DNA of 36,713 nucleotides from Clostridiales bacterium (GTDB lineage: Bacteria; Bacillota; Clostridia; Christensenellales; Aristaeellaceae). Positions within the stretch are counted from its first letter, which is position 1. Every line of letters starts with the position of its first letter. Shown here in pieces: positions 7,316-14,131 of this stretch. Under the pieces are notes generated by a model, which saw nothing but the letters and a program-made list of their open reading frames with translations, was not told the DNA's origin and did no database searches. The stretch spans positions 1-36,713 of the forward strand of contig SFJH01000022.1 of assembly GCA_004555155.1 (NCBI GenBank), written 5' to 3'. The position numbers and the translations under genes were made by a program.

Positions 7316-8479
7316 ATGAACATCTTTGAAATGGACGCGGCCTATGTGGCCAATACCTACAGGCGCTTTCCGCTGGAGATCGTCGGCGGACAGGGCGCGC
7401 TGCTGACCGGCGCGGACGGCAGGGAATACATCGATCTGGGCAGCGGCATCGCCGTGAACACCTTCGGCATGAACGACGAGGCCTGGAAGCAGGCGGTCAT
7501 CGCCCAGCTGGGCGCGGTCGGCCACACCTCCAACCTCTACTACACCGCGCCCCAGGCGCAGCTGGCCCGCATGCTCTGCGAGCGCACCGGCATGAAGCGC
7601 GTCTTCTTCGGCAACTCCGGCGCGGAGGCCAACGAGTGCGCCATCAAGGCCGCCCGGAAATACGCAAGCGACAAGTACGGCCCCGGCGCGCGACCCACGA
7701 TCGTCACGCTGGTCAACAGCTTCCACGGCCGCACGATCTCCACCCTGTCCGCCACCGGGCAGGAGGTGTTCCACCGGGACTTCGGCCCCTTCACCCCGGG
7801 CTTCGTCCACGTGCCCGCCAACGATCTGGCCGCTCTGGAGCGGGCGCTGGAGGAAAACGCCTGCTGCGGCGTGATGCTGGAGATGATCCAGGGCGAGGGC
7901 GGCGTGATCCCGCTGGACAAGGCCTACGTGCAGGGCGCGGCCCGGCTCTGCGCCCTGCGGGACGTGCTGCTCATCGCCGACGAGGTGCAGACCGGCAACG
8001 GCCGCACCGGCACGCTGTACGCCTGGCAGCAGTTCGGCGTCGTGCCGGATCTGTTCTCCACGGCCAAGGGACTGGGCGGCGGTCTGCCCATCGGCGCATG
8101 CCCGCTGGGCGAAAAGGTGAAGGACACGCTGGGCGCATCCAGCCACGGCTCCACCTTCGGCGGCAACCCCATCTGCGCCACCGGCGCGCTGAACGTGCTC
8201 TCGCGCATCGACGAAGCGCTGCTCGCCGGCGTGCGGGCGAAGCACGACCGCATTCTGGCCGCGCTCCAGGGCGCGCCGGGCGTGGAGGCCGTCACGGGCC
8301 TGGGACTGATGCTGGGCGTGAAGACGGTCAGGCCCGCAGGCGAGGTGGTGAAGACCTGCATGGAAAACGGCGTGCTGGCGCTGACCGCCAAGGACAAGGT
8401 GCGCCTGCTGCCGCCGCTGAACATCCCCGACGACCTGCTGGATCGCGCGCTGGAGACGCTCCGGGCCGCCGCGCAGTAA
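7316..8479 (+). CDS. argD: Acetylornithine aminotransferase
   Basis: PLP-dependent class III aminotransferase converting N-acetylglutamate semialdehyde plus glutamate to N-acetylornithine; it may also serve in lysine synthesis. The 387 residues match the family. Motifs: GNSGAEANECAIK (99-111), the cofactor aspartate in IADEVQTGNGRTG (Asp222), and the Schiff-base lysine Lys251 in TAKGLGGGLPIG. The ATG at 7316 is preferred over an upstream TTG because an AAGGAGG site sits nine bases before it and MNIFEMDAAYVANTY matches family N termini. It closes the arg operon; argF, argG and argH are not in the window. Confidence 0.95.
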   Translation: MNIFEMDAAYVANTYRRFPLEIVGGQGALLTGADGREYIDLGSGIAVNTFGMNDEAWKQAVIAQLGAVGHTSNLYYTAPQAQLARMLCERTGMKRVFFGNSGAEANECAIKAARKYASDKYGPGARPTIVTLVNSFHGRTISTLSATGQEVFHRDFGPFTPGFVHVPANDLAALERALEENACCGVMLEMIQGEGGVIPLDKAYVQGAARLCALRDVLLIADEVQTGNGRTGTLYAWQQFGVVPDLFSTAKGLGGGLPIGACPLGEKVKDTLGASSHGSTFGGNPICATGALNVLSRIDEALLAGVRAKHDRILAALQGAPGVEAVTGLGLMLGVKTVRPAGEVVKTCMENGVLALTAKDKVRLLPPLNIPDDLLDRALETLRAAAQ

Positions 8480-8499
8480 TTTCGCCGCAATTTCTTTCC

Positions 8500-8521
8500 G
8501 GTTCCGCCCATTTCCGGAACC
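8500..8521 (+). terminator. Possible weak terminator hairpin after argD
   Basis: GGTTCCG (8500-8506) pairs with CGGAACC (8515-8521) across an eight-base loop in the argD to SH3 gap. No T tract follows, so it may only pause or process the transcript. I found no clear promoter for the SH3 gene, so some readthrough is possible. Confidence 0.3.
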
Positions 8522-8587
8522 AGGCCCGCGCTTCCCACGTCTAATCCAGTGAAATCCTGAATGTGGAAAATCTGGAGGTGGGAAACG

Positions 8588-9559
8588 ATGAAAAAGCGGT
8601 TTCTCGGTTGGTTTCTGGCAATGATTCTGGTATTGACCTGTCTGGCTCCGGCGGGCGCGCTGGCGGAAACGCTGAAGGCGACGGTGAAAATGCCCAATGC
8701 GGGCGGCTCGCTGCATGTGCGCAGCTGGCCCAGCAAGTCCTCCACGTCCGTGGGATACGTGCAGGACGGCGAGTCCATCACGGTCTACACCGACGACTGC
8801 GCCGCCGACAGCGACGGCGAGCTCTGGACAAAGATCAAGGTCGCCCGCACCGGCAAGGTCGGCTACATCAAGAACAAGTACATCTCTCTGGGCGGCTCGT
8901 CCTCCGGCAGCTCAACCGCGGGCGATTCCGTGTACATCGGGAAATCCGGCGACCGCATGAACGTCCGCTCCGGCCCCGGCACCTCCTTCTCCGTGGCGGG
9001 CTACGTCAACCACGGCGACGCCATCACCGTGCTGGAGCGCGGCGCAACCTGGTCGAAGATCAAGGTCGCCCGCACCGGTGTGACCGGCTATATCAAGACC
9101 AAGTACATCAAGGGCAGCTCCACGGCCTCCTCGGGCGGGATCTCCTCCGGCAGCCCGTCGGCGAAGCTCCCCTCCTCCTATGACGCCGCCGCCGTGATGA
9201 CCCGCACCGCCGCGGGCGCGGTGAACCTGCGCTCGGGCGCGGGCACCGGCTATGCCAGCGTGGCGAAGCTGAGCCGCGGCGACAAACTGGCCGTGACCGG
9301 CAAAAGCGGCGACTGGTACAAGGTCTGCACCTTCTCCGGCAAGACCGGCTACATCCGCAAGGATTACGTGGCCTTCGGCGTCTCCGGCAAGACCACCGGC
9401 AGCGTCAACTTCCGCAGGGGCGCGGGCACCGGCTACGGCGTGATCCGCCAGCTCTCCAAGGGCACGGCGGTCACCGTGAACAGCGTGGACGGCAAGTGGG
9501 CCCATGTCACCGTCAACGGCGTGAAGGGCTATATCCACACGAGCTATCTGACCTTCTGA
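8588..9559 (+). CDS. Secreted protein with four bacterial SH3 repeats
   Basis: The 323-residue protein starts with a Sec signal peptide (KKR, hydrophobic core 6-22, then AGALAE, cleavage likely near 26). Four SH3_3-type repeats follow, at about 29-101, 113-176, 201-263 and 264-323, each with a NVRSGPGT-like or NLRSGAGT-like element and ending in GYI..KY or similar. Serine/glycine linkers separate repeats 1-3. No enzymatic domain is present. Such modules usually bind peptidoglycan, so a cell-wall adaptor is the natural inference; the partner is unknown. The ATG at 8588 is set by a GGAGGTG site. Repeats 1 and 2 share an identical 23-bp DNA stretch (8831 and 9056), pointing to recent duplication. 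Confidence 0.9.
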   Translation: MKKRFLGWFLAMILVLTCLAPAGALAETLKATVKMPNAGGSLHVRSWPSKSSTSVGYVQDGESITVYTDDCAADSDGELWTKIKVARTGKVGYIKNKYISLGGSSSGSSTAGDSVYIGKSGDRMNVRSGPGTSFSVAGYVNHGDAITVLERGATWSKIKVARTGVTGYIKTKYIKGSSTASSGGISSGSPSAKLPSSYDAAAVMTRTAAGAVNLRSGAGTGYASVAKLSRGDKLAVTGKSGDWYKVCTFSGKTGYIRKDYVAFGVSGKTTGSVNFRRGAGTGYGVIRQLSKGTAVTVNSVDGKWAHVTVNGVKGYIHTSYLTF

Positions 9560-9572
9560 CGCGCCGTTCTTC

Positions 9573-9604
9573 GGGAATTTCTCCGACGAGAAATTCCCTT
9601 TTTT
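9573..9604 (+). terminator. Rho-independent terminator after SH3 protein
   Basis: Perfect 11-bp stem GGGAATTTCTC (9573-9583) with GAGAAATTCCC (9588-9598), loop CGAC, tail TTTTTT. Its tail abuts the next promoter. Confidence 0.95.
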
Positions 9605-9605
9605 G

Positions 9606-9634
9606 TTGACATTCCGCCGCCGTGACAGTATACT
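9606..9634 (+). promoter_or_regulatory. Sigma-A promoter for class II aldolase gene
   Basis: TTGACA (9606-9611), 17-bp spacer, TATACT (9629-9634); the gene starts about 37 bp downstream behind a GGAGGG site. Confidence 0.9.
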
Positions 9635-9670
9635 GAATCCAGAAAAACAACGCAATCTGGAGGGATTTTC

Positions 9671-10750
9671 ATGTCGACTTTTTTTGAACATCACCGCGAC
9701 CGGCTGGCGGCGTTCGCCCGGGTTTCCGGCGTGATCGGCGCGCGGGCCGACTACGTTCAGGGCGGCGGCGGCAACACCTCCGTGAAGCTGGAGGGCGGTC
9801 TGATGGCCATCAAGGCGTCGGGCTACTGCCTGAATGACATCGCGCCCGACCGCGCCTATGCGGTGCTGGACTGCGCAAGCCTGCGCGAATTCTACTTCGG
9901 CGCCCAGCCGTCCGATTTCGACGATGTGGAGAAGGCCGGCTCCGACCGCGCGAAGGCCTCCGTTCAGCAGATCGACGGCCTTGCGCCGCTGCGCCCCAGC
10001 GTAGAGGCGGGCTTCCACTCCCTGCTGGATACCTACGTGGCCCACAGCCACAGCGTCTATGCGAATCTGGCGACCTGCGCCGCCGACGGCCGCGAGGTCG
10101 TGGCCAGGGCCCTCGCCGATGCGGACTACACCTGGGGCTTTGTGCCCTACACCGATCCCGGCGCGCGCCTGACCTTCTCCATCCGCGACGAGCTGGCCCG
10201 CGTGGAATCGGAGACGGGCCGCCGTCCCGCAGTGATCTTCATGCAGAACCACGGCCTGATCGCCCACCACGACGATCCCGACGAGTGCCTGCGCATCCAT
10301 GCCGACGTGAACCGCCGCGTGGCGGAGGCCTTCGGCGTGCGCGACGGCGATTTCCCCGCGGTGTCCGTCCGGGAAATCGGCGGCGGTCTGGTGGAGGCGG
10401 ATTCGCCGCTGCTCTCCGATGCGCTGCGCAGCGGCGCATACTCCGAGAAGTTCCTGCTGGAATCCCCGCTGTATCCCGACCAGCTGGTGTTCCTCACCGG
10501 CTCCTTCGCCTTCGGAAGCGCGCCCGCCGACGGCATGTGCGCCGCCGACCCCGCCACCGGCCGCGTGTGCTTCGCCATGCCCGCCGCCAAGGCCCAGGTC
10601 ATCGCCGAGACCCTCACCTGCGTCGTCTACATCTGCGAGACGCTGAAGCGCTCCGGCCATCCCCTCTCCACCATGGACGAGGCCGCCCGCGCCTTCATCG
10701 CCAACTGGGAAAGCGAGAAGTACCGCAAGAGCCTGGCCGGAAAGAAGTAA
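9671..10750 (+). CDS. Class II aldolase/adducin-family protein
   Basis: The 359 residues carry the zinc-dependent class II aldolase fold. Likely ligands are His125 and His127 in VAHSHSVY and His194 in MQNHGLIAHH; Glu112 in SVEAGFH is a candidate acid/base. GGGGNTSVKL (31-40) matches the phosphate-binding region of the group related to the N-terminal half of RhaD-type aldolase/dehydrogenase fusions (COG3347). Here the dehydrogenase half is absent; the last 100 residues have no Rossmann motif. Such enzymes cleave or epimerise sugar phosphates, but the sugar is unknown and no kinase, isomerase or transporter sits beside it. It has its own promoter and is convergent with the MFS gene. Confidence 0.88.
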   Translation: MSTFFEHHRDRLAAFARVSGVIGARADYVQGGGGNTSVKLEGGLMAIKASGYCLNDIAPDRAYAVLDCASLREFYFGAQPSDFDDVEKAGSDRAKASVQQIDGLAPLRPSVEAGFHSLLDTYVAHSHSVYANLATCAADGREVVARALADADYTWGFVPYTDPGARLTFSIRDELARVESETGRRPAVIFMQNHGLIAHHDDPDECLRIHADVNRRVAEAFGVRDGDFPAVSVREIGGGLVEADSPLLSDALRSGAYSEKFLLESPLYPDQLVFLTGSFAFGSAPADGMCAADPATGRVCFAMPAAKAQVIAETLTCVVYICETLKRSGHPLSTMDEAARAFIANWESEKYRKSLAGKK

Positions 10751-10756
10751 ACGCCA

Positions 10757-10794
10757 GCGGGAGATCCTTCCCTTTCGAAGGAATGATCTCCCGC
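10757..10794 (+). terminator. Hairpin after class II aldolase gene
   Basis: GCGGGAGATC (10757-10766) pairs perfectly with GATCTCCCGC (10785-10794), with further pairing inside the loop. There is no T tract, so a classical terminator is uncertain; it may stabilise the 3' end. Confidence 0.45.
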
Positions 10795-10884
10795 GCTCCT
10801 GCCGGTTCCGCCGGTGCGGCGTACAGGCTCTATAATAGGAAAGCAAAAATGAAAGGGACGGTCACGTCAAGCGTCAGATTGCAC

Positions 10885-10932
10885 AAAAATTCGCCTGTGG
10901 AACACCGGGAACAAGGTGTTTTACAGGCGAAT
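10885..10932 (-). terminator. Terminator of the MFS transporter gene
   Basis: An 18-bp near-perfect inverted repeat: 10889-10906 with 10915-10932, two adjacent mismatches on the minus strand. Read leftwards it is followed by TTTTT, about 50 bp after the MFS stop. On the plus strand the two mismatches become G-U pairs, but no T tract follows. Confidence 0.75.
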
Positions 10933-10983
10933 TTCATGGATTGTCTGTGCAGTTCTGCCCTGGTGAGACCGCCCCTTTTCGCA

Positions 10984-12414
10984 TCATCGGGAGCGCAGGA
11001 AGCGCAGGCGCAGCCGCGGACGGGGCTGCTTGCGGAGCATCTCCCGCAGCTTTTTCTGGGCGGCGGCGTTGGCTTCGATCTCCTCGATGTCCCGGTCGGG
11101 GGTGAACATCTTCCATCCGCGCACCAGCACCAGTCCCAGCGCCAGCATCAGCACCGTGCGCAGCAGCACGATGTACTGCACCGAATAGATCTCCAGCCCC
11201 ATGAGCATAAACGGCGTATCGCCGCCGATCGCGCTGATCTGCGTGCCCGTCAGCAGGCCGAGGAAGGCGAAGAAATTGCAGCCGATGGAGTAAAACGCGA
11301 TGTGGGCGGTGGAGTTCTCCTCGGGCAGATTGATGTACAGCACGTTGGCGTAGGCCAGGTTCAGTCCCACGGCGAGCACGTTCTGGCACAGGCACAGCGG
11401 CACGTACAGGAAGGTCGTGGCGGGCGTCATGAAGAAGAACGCCAGCTCCGTGGGCAGCCACAGCAGCACCGCGATGCCGAAGGTCTTGATCCATGAATAC
11501 CGCCTCAGCACCCTGCGCCACAGCGGCGAGATGAGCACCAGAATCACCGTATACATCATCGCCATGGTGTTGATCAGCGTATACGAGAACTGCATGTGGT
11601 TGAGCAGATGATACGTCCAGATATTGGCCGGCACATTGGCCACGAAGTTCCAATAGAACATCATCAGCAGGCACAGCAGAAACTTTTTGTATTTGAACGG
11701 CAGCGTGAACACCTGGGAAAACCGGATCCTGGGGCCCTTCGGATAGGGATACTCGATGGCGCACGCCTGCATGCCCACGTCGATGAGCACCAGCACGAAC
11801 GCGAAATAGCGCAGTCCGATGATCAGCGTATCCTGATAGGGCGTGCCGGCCATGGCGTCGGTCAGCAGGCCGCTGAACAGCAGCATGGCGCTGGACATGA
11901 TCGACGAAAACACCTGGTTCAAGGTGATATAGCGCGTGCGGCGCTCGTTGTCGGCGGGATAGAAGAAATAGAACCACGGCGTGAAGCCGGGGCTGAACAG
12001 CGCGTACACCGCGTGGGCCACGAACAGGATCACCGCAAACCAGATCAGCCGCGCATGCGTGTCCTCAACAAACTGCGGCATGATGGTGGTGGCCAGGATG
12101 TACAGCGCATAGAAGAAGATCTTGGACAGCAGCAGGACGCCCTTGCGCTTCGGGATGCGCTCCAGAATGACCGAGGAAAAGACGCTGAAGCAGTTGGCAA
12201 TGAGCGGGATGTAGGAGATGATGCCGACGCTGGTGATCGACATGCCGTACATCGACAGAAAGCCGGTGTAGAACACGCCGGTGATGAACACGTTGTACAG
12301 CGCGGTCATCAGCGAGCTGCCCAGGCTGATGAGACGGCCCTTGGCGTTCTCGTCCTTCAGATTGTAGATGTCGGTAAAAGCACCGATGCGGGCCTGAAAA
12401 TCGAATTTCCTCAT
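10984..12414 (-). CDS. Major facilitator superfamily transporter
   Basis: Polytopic membrane protein, 476 residues, with about 12 predicted hydrophobic segments in two halves of six, separated by a basic loop around residues 215-235 (IEYPYPKGPRIRFSQVF). The N terminus is cytoplasmic-looking, and the C-terminal 45 residues are a charged tail ending in an arginine-rich stretch (RKQPRPRLRLRFLRSR). Fold and topology suggest MFS; substrate is unknown. GGAGG precedes the ATG. The gene is alone on the minus strand, with a promoter at 12457-12485 and the terminator at 10885-10932, and is divergent from the Rrf2 regulator, which could control it, although that is only an inference from position. Confidence 0.8.
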   Translation of the reverse strand: MRKFDFQARIGAFTDIYNLKDENAKGRLISLGSSLMTALYNVFITGVFYTGFLSMYGMSITSVGIISYIPLIANCFSVFSSVILERIPKRKGVLLLSKIFFYALYILATTIMPQFVEDTHARLIWFAVILFVAHAVYALFSPGFTPWFYFFYPADNERRTRYITLNQVFSSIMSSAMLLFSGLLTDAMAGTPYQDTLIIGLRYFAFVLVLIDVGMQACAIEYPYPKGPRIRFSQVFTLPFKYKKFLLCLLMMFYWNFVANVPANIWTYHLLNHMQFSYTLINTMAMMYTVILVLISPLWRRVLRRYSWIKTFGIAVLLWLPTELAFFFMTPATTFLYVPLCLCQNVLAVGLNLAYANVLYINLPEENSTAHIAFYSIGCNFFAFLGLLTGTQISAIGGDTPFMLMGLEIYSVQYIVLLRTVLMLALGLVLVRGWKMFTPDRDIEEIEANAAAQKKLREMLRKQPRPRLRLRFLRSR

Positions 12415-12456
12415 GTGGCCGAACCTCCGGATTGGGAGAGCGCTTTTTTCGCTAAC

Positions 12457-12485
12457 ATTTTATCACAGCCCCCTGCGGAATACAA
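12457..12485 (-). promoter_or_regulatory. Probable promoter for MFS transporter
   Basis: On the minus strand TTGTAT (12480-12485) and TAAAAT (12457-12462) with a 17-bp spacer, about 45 bp before the start codon. Confidence 0.55.
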
Positions 12486-12600
12486 GATCCCCCTTCGCAA
12501 TTTATTTGTCTTTTCTTGCGGAACATCCCGGCGGTTTTTATCCGGCATTGTCCATTCTTCAAACACCCGCAAACCAGCGCCCGGAAATCGCCCGGAACCA

Positions 12601-12629
12601 TTGCTTTTTACGCCAGGTTCATATATAAT
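12601..12629 (+). promoter_or_regulatory. Probable promoter for Rrf2 regulator
   Basis: TATAAT (12624-12629) has a perfect -10; a weak TTGCTT (12601-12606) lies at a 17-bp spacing. A poor -35 fits a gene that is activated or kept low. Confidence 0.6.
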
Positions 12630-12662
12630 GGGTCTGCAAGGATAACTAGGAGTGACTGCGAT

Positions 12663-13082
12663 ATGATGATTTCTACCCGGGGACGTTATGCGCTGCGCGT
12701 CATGATTGATCTGGCCGAACAGCAGACCGGCGACTTTGTCCCGCTGAAGGAAATCGCCCAGCGGCAGCATTTGTCCGAAAAGTATCTGGAGAGCATCGTC
12801 AAGGCCCTGGTCAAGGACGGCCTGCTGGAGGGCGTTCGCGGCAAGGGCGGCGGCTATCGGATGAAAAAGCCGCCGGAGGAATGTACCGTCGGCAGCATCC
12901 TGCGGCTGACGGAGGTGGGTCTCGCGCCCGTGGCCTGTCTGGAGGACGACCCGGTCGCCTGCCCCCGCGCAGGCGAATGCCGCACGCTGCCCATGTGGCG
13001 GAAGCTGCACGGCATGCTCAACGATTTCTTCGATGGCGTGACCATCGCCGATCTGATGCAGAAGCCTCGCTCCGAGGCGTGA
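12663..13082 (+). CDS. Rrf2-family transcriptional regulator
   Basis: The 139-residue protein opens with the Rrf2 hallmark MISTRGRYALRVMIDLAE, a winged-helix domain, followed by the recognition-helix and wing region (SEKYLESIVKALVKDGLLEGVRGKGGGY). Three cysteines, Cys92, Cys100 and Cys106, sit where IscR and related sensors hold their Fe-S cluster (92/98/104 in IscR), though the first spacing is two residues longer. A cluster-sensing role is therefore plausible; CymR-type members lack these cysteines. Start at the first of two ATGs, behind AGGAG. It stands alone with a terminator; no isc or suf genes are nearby, so its targets are unknown. It lies divergent from the MFS gene. Confidence 0.92.
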   Translation: MMISTRGRYALRVMIDLAEQQTGDFVPLKEIAQRQHLSEKYLESIVKALVKDGLLEGVRGKGGGYRMKKPPEECTVGSILRLTEVGLAPVACLEDDPVACPRAGECRTLPMWRKLHGMLNDFFDGVTIADLMQKPRSEA

Positions 13083-13117
13083 GGAACCCGGCCGGATCCA
13101 ACCAATGACGCAAAGCG

Positions 13118-13156
13118 GAACCCGCGAACAAGGACGTTCGCGGGTTCTCCTCTTGT
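13118..13156 (+). terminator. Terminator after Rrf2 regulator
   Basis: Perfect 12-bp stem GAACCCGCGAAC (13118-13129) with GTTCGCGGGTTC (13136-13147), followed by a short pyrimidine-rich tail TCCTCTTG. Confidence 0.75.
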
Positions 13157-13200
13157 CCGGCCTTCAGGCGCGCGGAACGCTTCACCGCCCCGCGCAGATG

Positions 13201-13245
13201 AAAAGTGCGCTCGCCGCAGGCGAAAATGCCTGCGGCGATTCGCAC
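13201..13245 (-). terminator. Terminator of the C_GCAxxG operon
   Basis: Long stem, CGCCGCAGGC (13212-13221) with GCCTGCGGCG (13228-13237), extended by GTGCG/CGCAC at the base, followed leftward by TTTT. It ends transcription from the leftward pair of genes. Confidence 0.8.
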
Positions 13246-13263
13246 GTCCTGTTCTTTCGTCCA

Positions 13264-13476
13264 TCAGAGCGTGCCGATGAGCCCGCGCAGCGAGAGCACC
13301 ACAGCTGCCGCCAGAACCGCGCCCAGAATCGCCAGCTGGAGGATGGCAAACCACCGGGGCACTCTGCGCATCTCCGAGCCGCCGCGGGTAAAGTCCCGCG
13401 TCCAGCTGTACGGGCGGAAGGAATCCTCCGGCCGCACGCGCGGCGGCGTTTTTCCGGAAGCTTTTCGTCTGGCCAT
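13264..13476 (-). CDS. Small single-pass membrane protein, unknown function
   Basis: Seventy residues: a basic, proline-containing N-terminal half (RRKASGKTPPRVRPEDSF) and one hydrophobic helix near 42-64 (WFAILQLAILGAVLAAAVV), probably a single transmembrane segment with the N terminus inside. I recognise no family. It is second in a leftward pair; its AAGGAG site lies in the end of the preceding C_GCAxxG gene and only three bases separate the two frames. A terminator follows directly. Ribosome site, spacing and terminator support a real gene; function cannot be inferred. Confidence 0.7.
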   Translation of the reverse strand: MARRKASGKTPPRVRPEDSFRPYSWTRDFTRGGSEMRRVPRWFAILQLAILGAVLAAAVVLSLRGLIGTL

Positions 13477-13479
13477 GGT

Positions 13480-13926
13480 TCACATCTCCTTCAGCATTTC
13501 TTCCAGAATCTCCGCAGCGTCGAACACCATGCGCTCGCAGGGGCGCATCCTGTAATACTCCTCGGTGCGCGCCTCGGGCACGTGGCCCGACCCGGCCTTC
13601 TCCCCCAGCAGCTCGCGGCAGATGATGGAGCCGTTGCGCTCCCTGAACCGGCGCGCCAGCTCCTGCACCCGGGCGTAGTGGGCGGCCTTCGCCGCCTGGT
13701 CGCCGGGGTCGTCCGGCGCGCAGAGCATGCCCAGCGCCATCAGCGCGCCGGACACCCCGCCGCAGACCTCCCGCATCCGGCCCATGCCGCCGCCGAAGGA
13801 CGCGGCAATCCGCATCGCCGTCCGCTCGTCCAATCCCGTCAGATCGCAATAGGCCGTGAACACGGCCTGGGCGCAGTTGCAGCCCTCCCGAAACAGCTCA
13901 GCCGCCCGCTTCGCGTGATTTTCCAT
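13480..13926 (-). CDS. C_GCAxxG_C_C family cysteine-rich protein
   Basis: The 148-residue protein belongs to the C_GCAxxG_C_C family named for its cysteine pattern. Cys16 and Cys18 (EGCNCAQAVF), Cys55 in VCGGVSGALMALG, then Cys69, Cys103 (IICRELLG) and Cys130 are visible. The family is common in anaerobes and is thought to bind metal or take part in redox chemistry; no reaction is established. The start at 13926 (MENHAKRAAELF) is preferred over the first Met of the frame because a GGGAGG site stands eight bases upstream. It is first in a two-gene operon with the tiny membrane protein and is divergent from secD. Confidence 0.9.
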   Translation of the reverse strand: MENHAKRAAELFREGCNCAQAVFTAYCDLTGLDERTAMRIAASFGGGMGRMREVCGGVSGALMALGMLCAPDDPGDQAAKAAHYARVQELARRFRERNGSIICRELLGEKAGSGHVPEARTEEYYRMRPCERMVFDAAEILEEMLKEM

Positions 13927-13951
13927 GGCATATTCCTCCCTTTTCCCCATC

Positions 13952-13980
13952 ATCATACCACAAGCGCCTTCTCAGGGCAA
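13952..13980 (-). promoter_or_regulatory. Promoter for C_GCAxxG operon
   Basis: Minus strand TTGCCC (13975-13980), 17-bp spacer, TATGAT (13952-13957). An AT-rich stretch lies upstream, shared with the divergent secD promoter. Confidence 0.65.
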
Positions 13981-14030
13981 TAAAAAGAAGAAAAAATGCG
14001 AACATTTGGCCGGATTTTGTGTTTTCGCGA

Positions 14031-14059
14031 TTGACGCGGCGAAGGATAACGGTTATAAT
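14031..14059 (+). promoter_or_regulatory. Promoter of the secDF-recJ-rel block
   Basis: TTGACG (14031-14036), 17-bp spacer, TATAAT (14054-14059). The leader to the secD start is about 65 nt and holds a small hairpin (GATG and TCCGGA arms, 14085-14112) just before the GGAGG site. Confidence 0.88.
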
Positions 14060-14131
14060 AATTATTTGTTATGAACTATGCTATGATGGTTCCGGAATCG
14101 CTCCGGAGCATCAGCAGGGAGGACAGAAAGA

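Noticed and set aside
5439..7319. 626-residue open frame overlapping argJ and argB
   Set aside because: Arginine/glycine-rich shift frame of two well-recognised genes; no ribosome site.
4205..8479. Arginine uptake role for the NSS transporter from its place beside argC
   Set aside because: A strong terminator and a separate promoter divide them, and NSS proteins of this type usually carry other amino acids.
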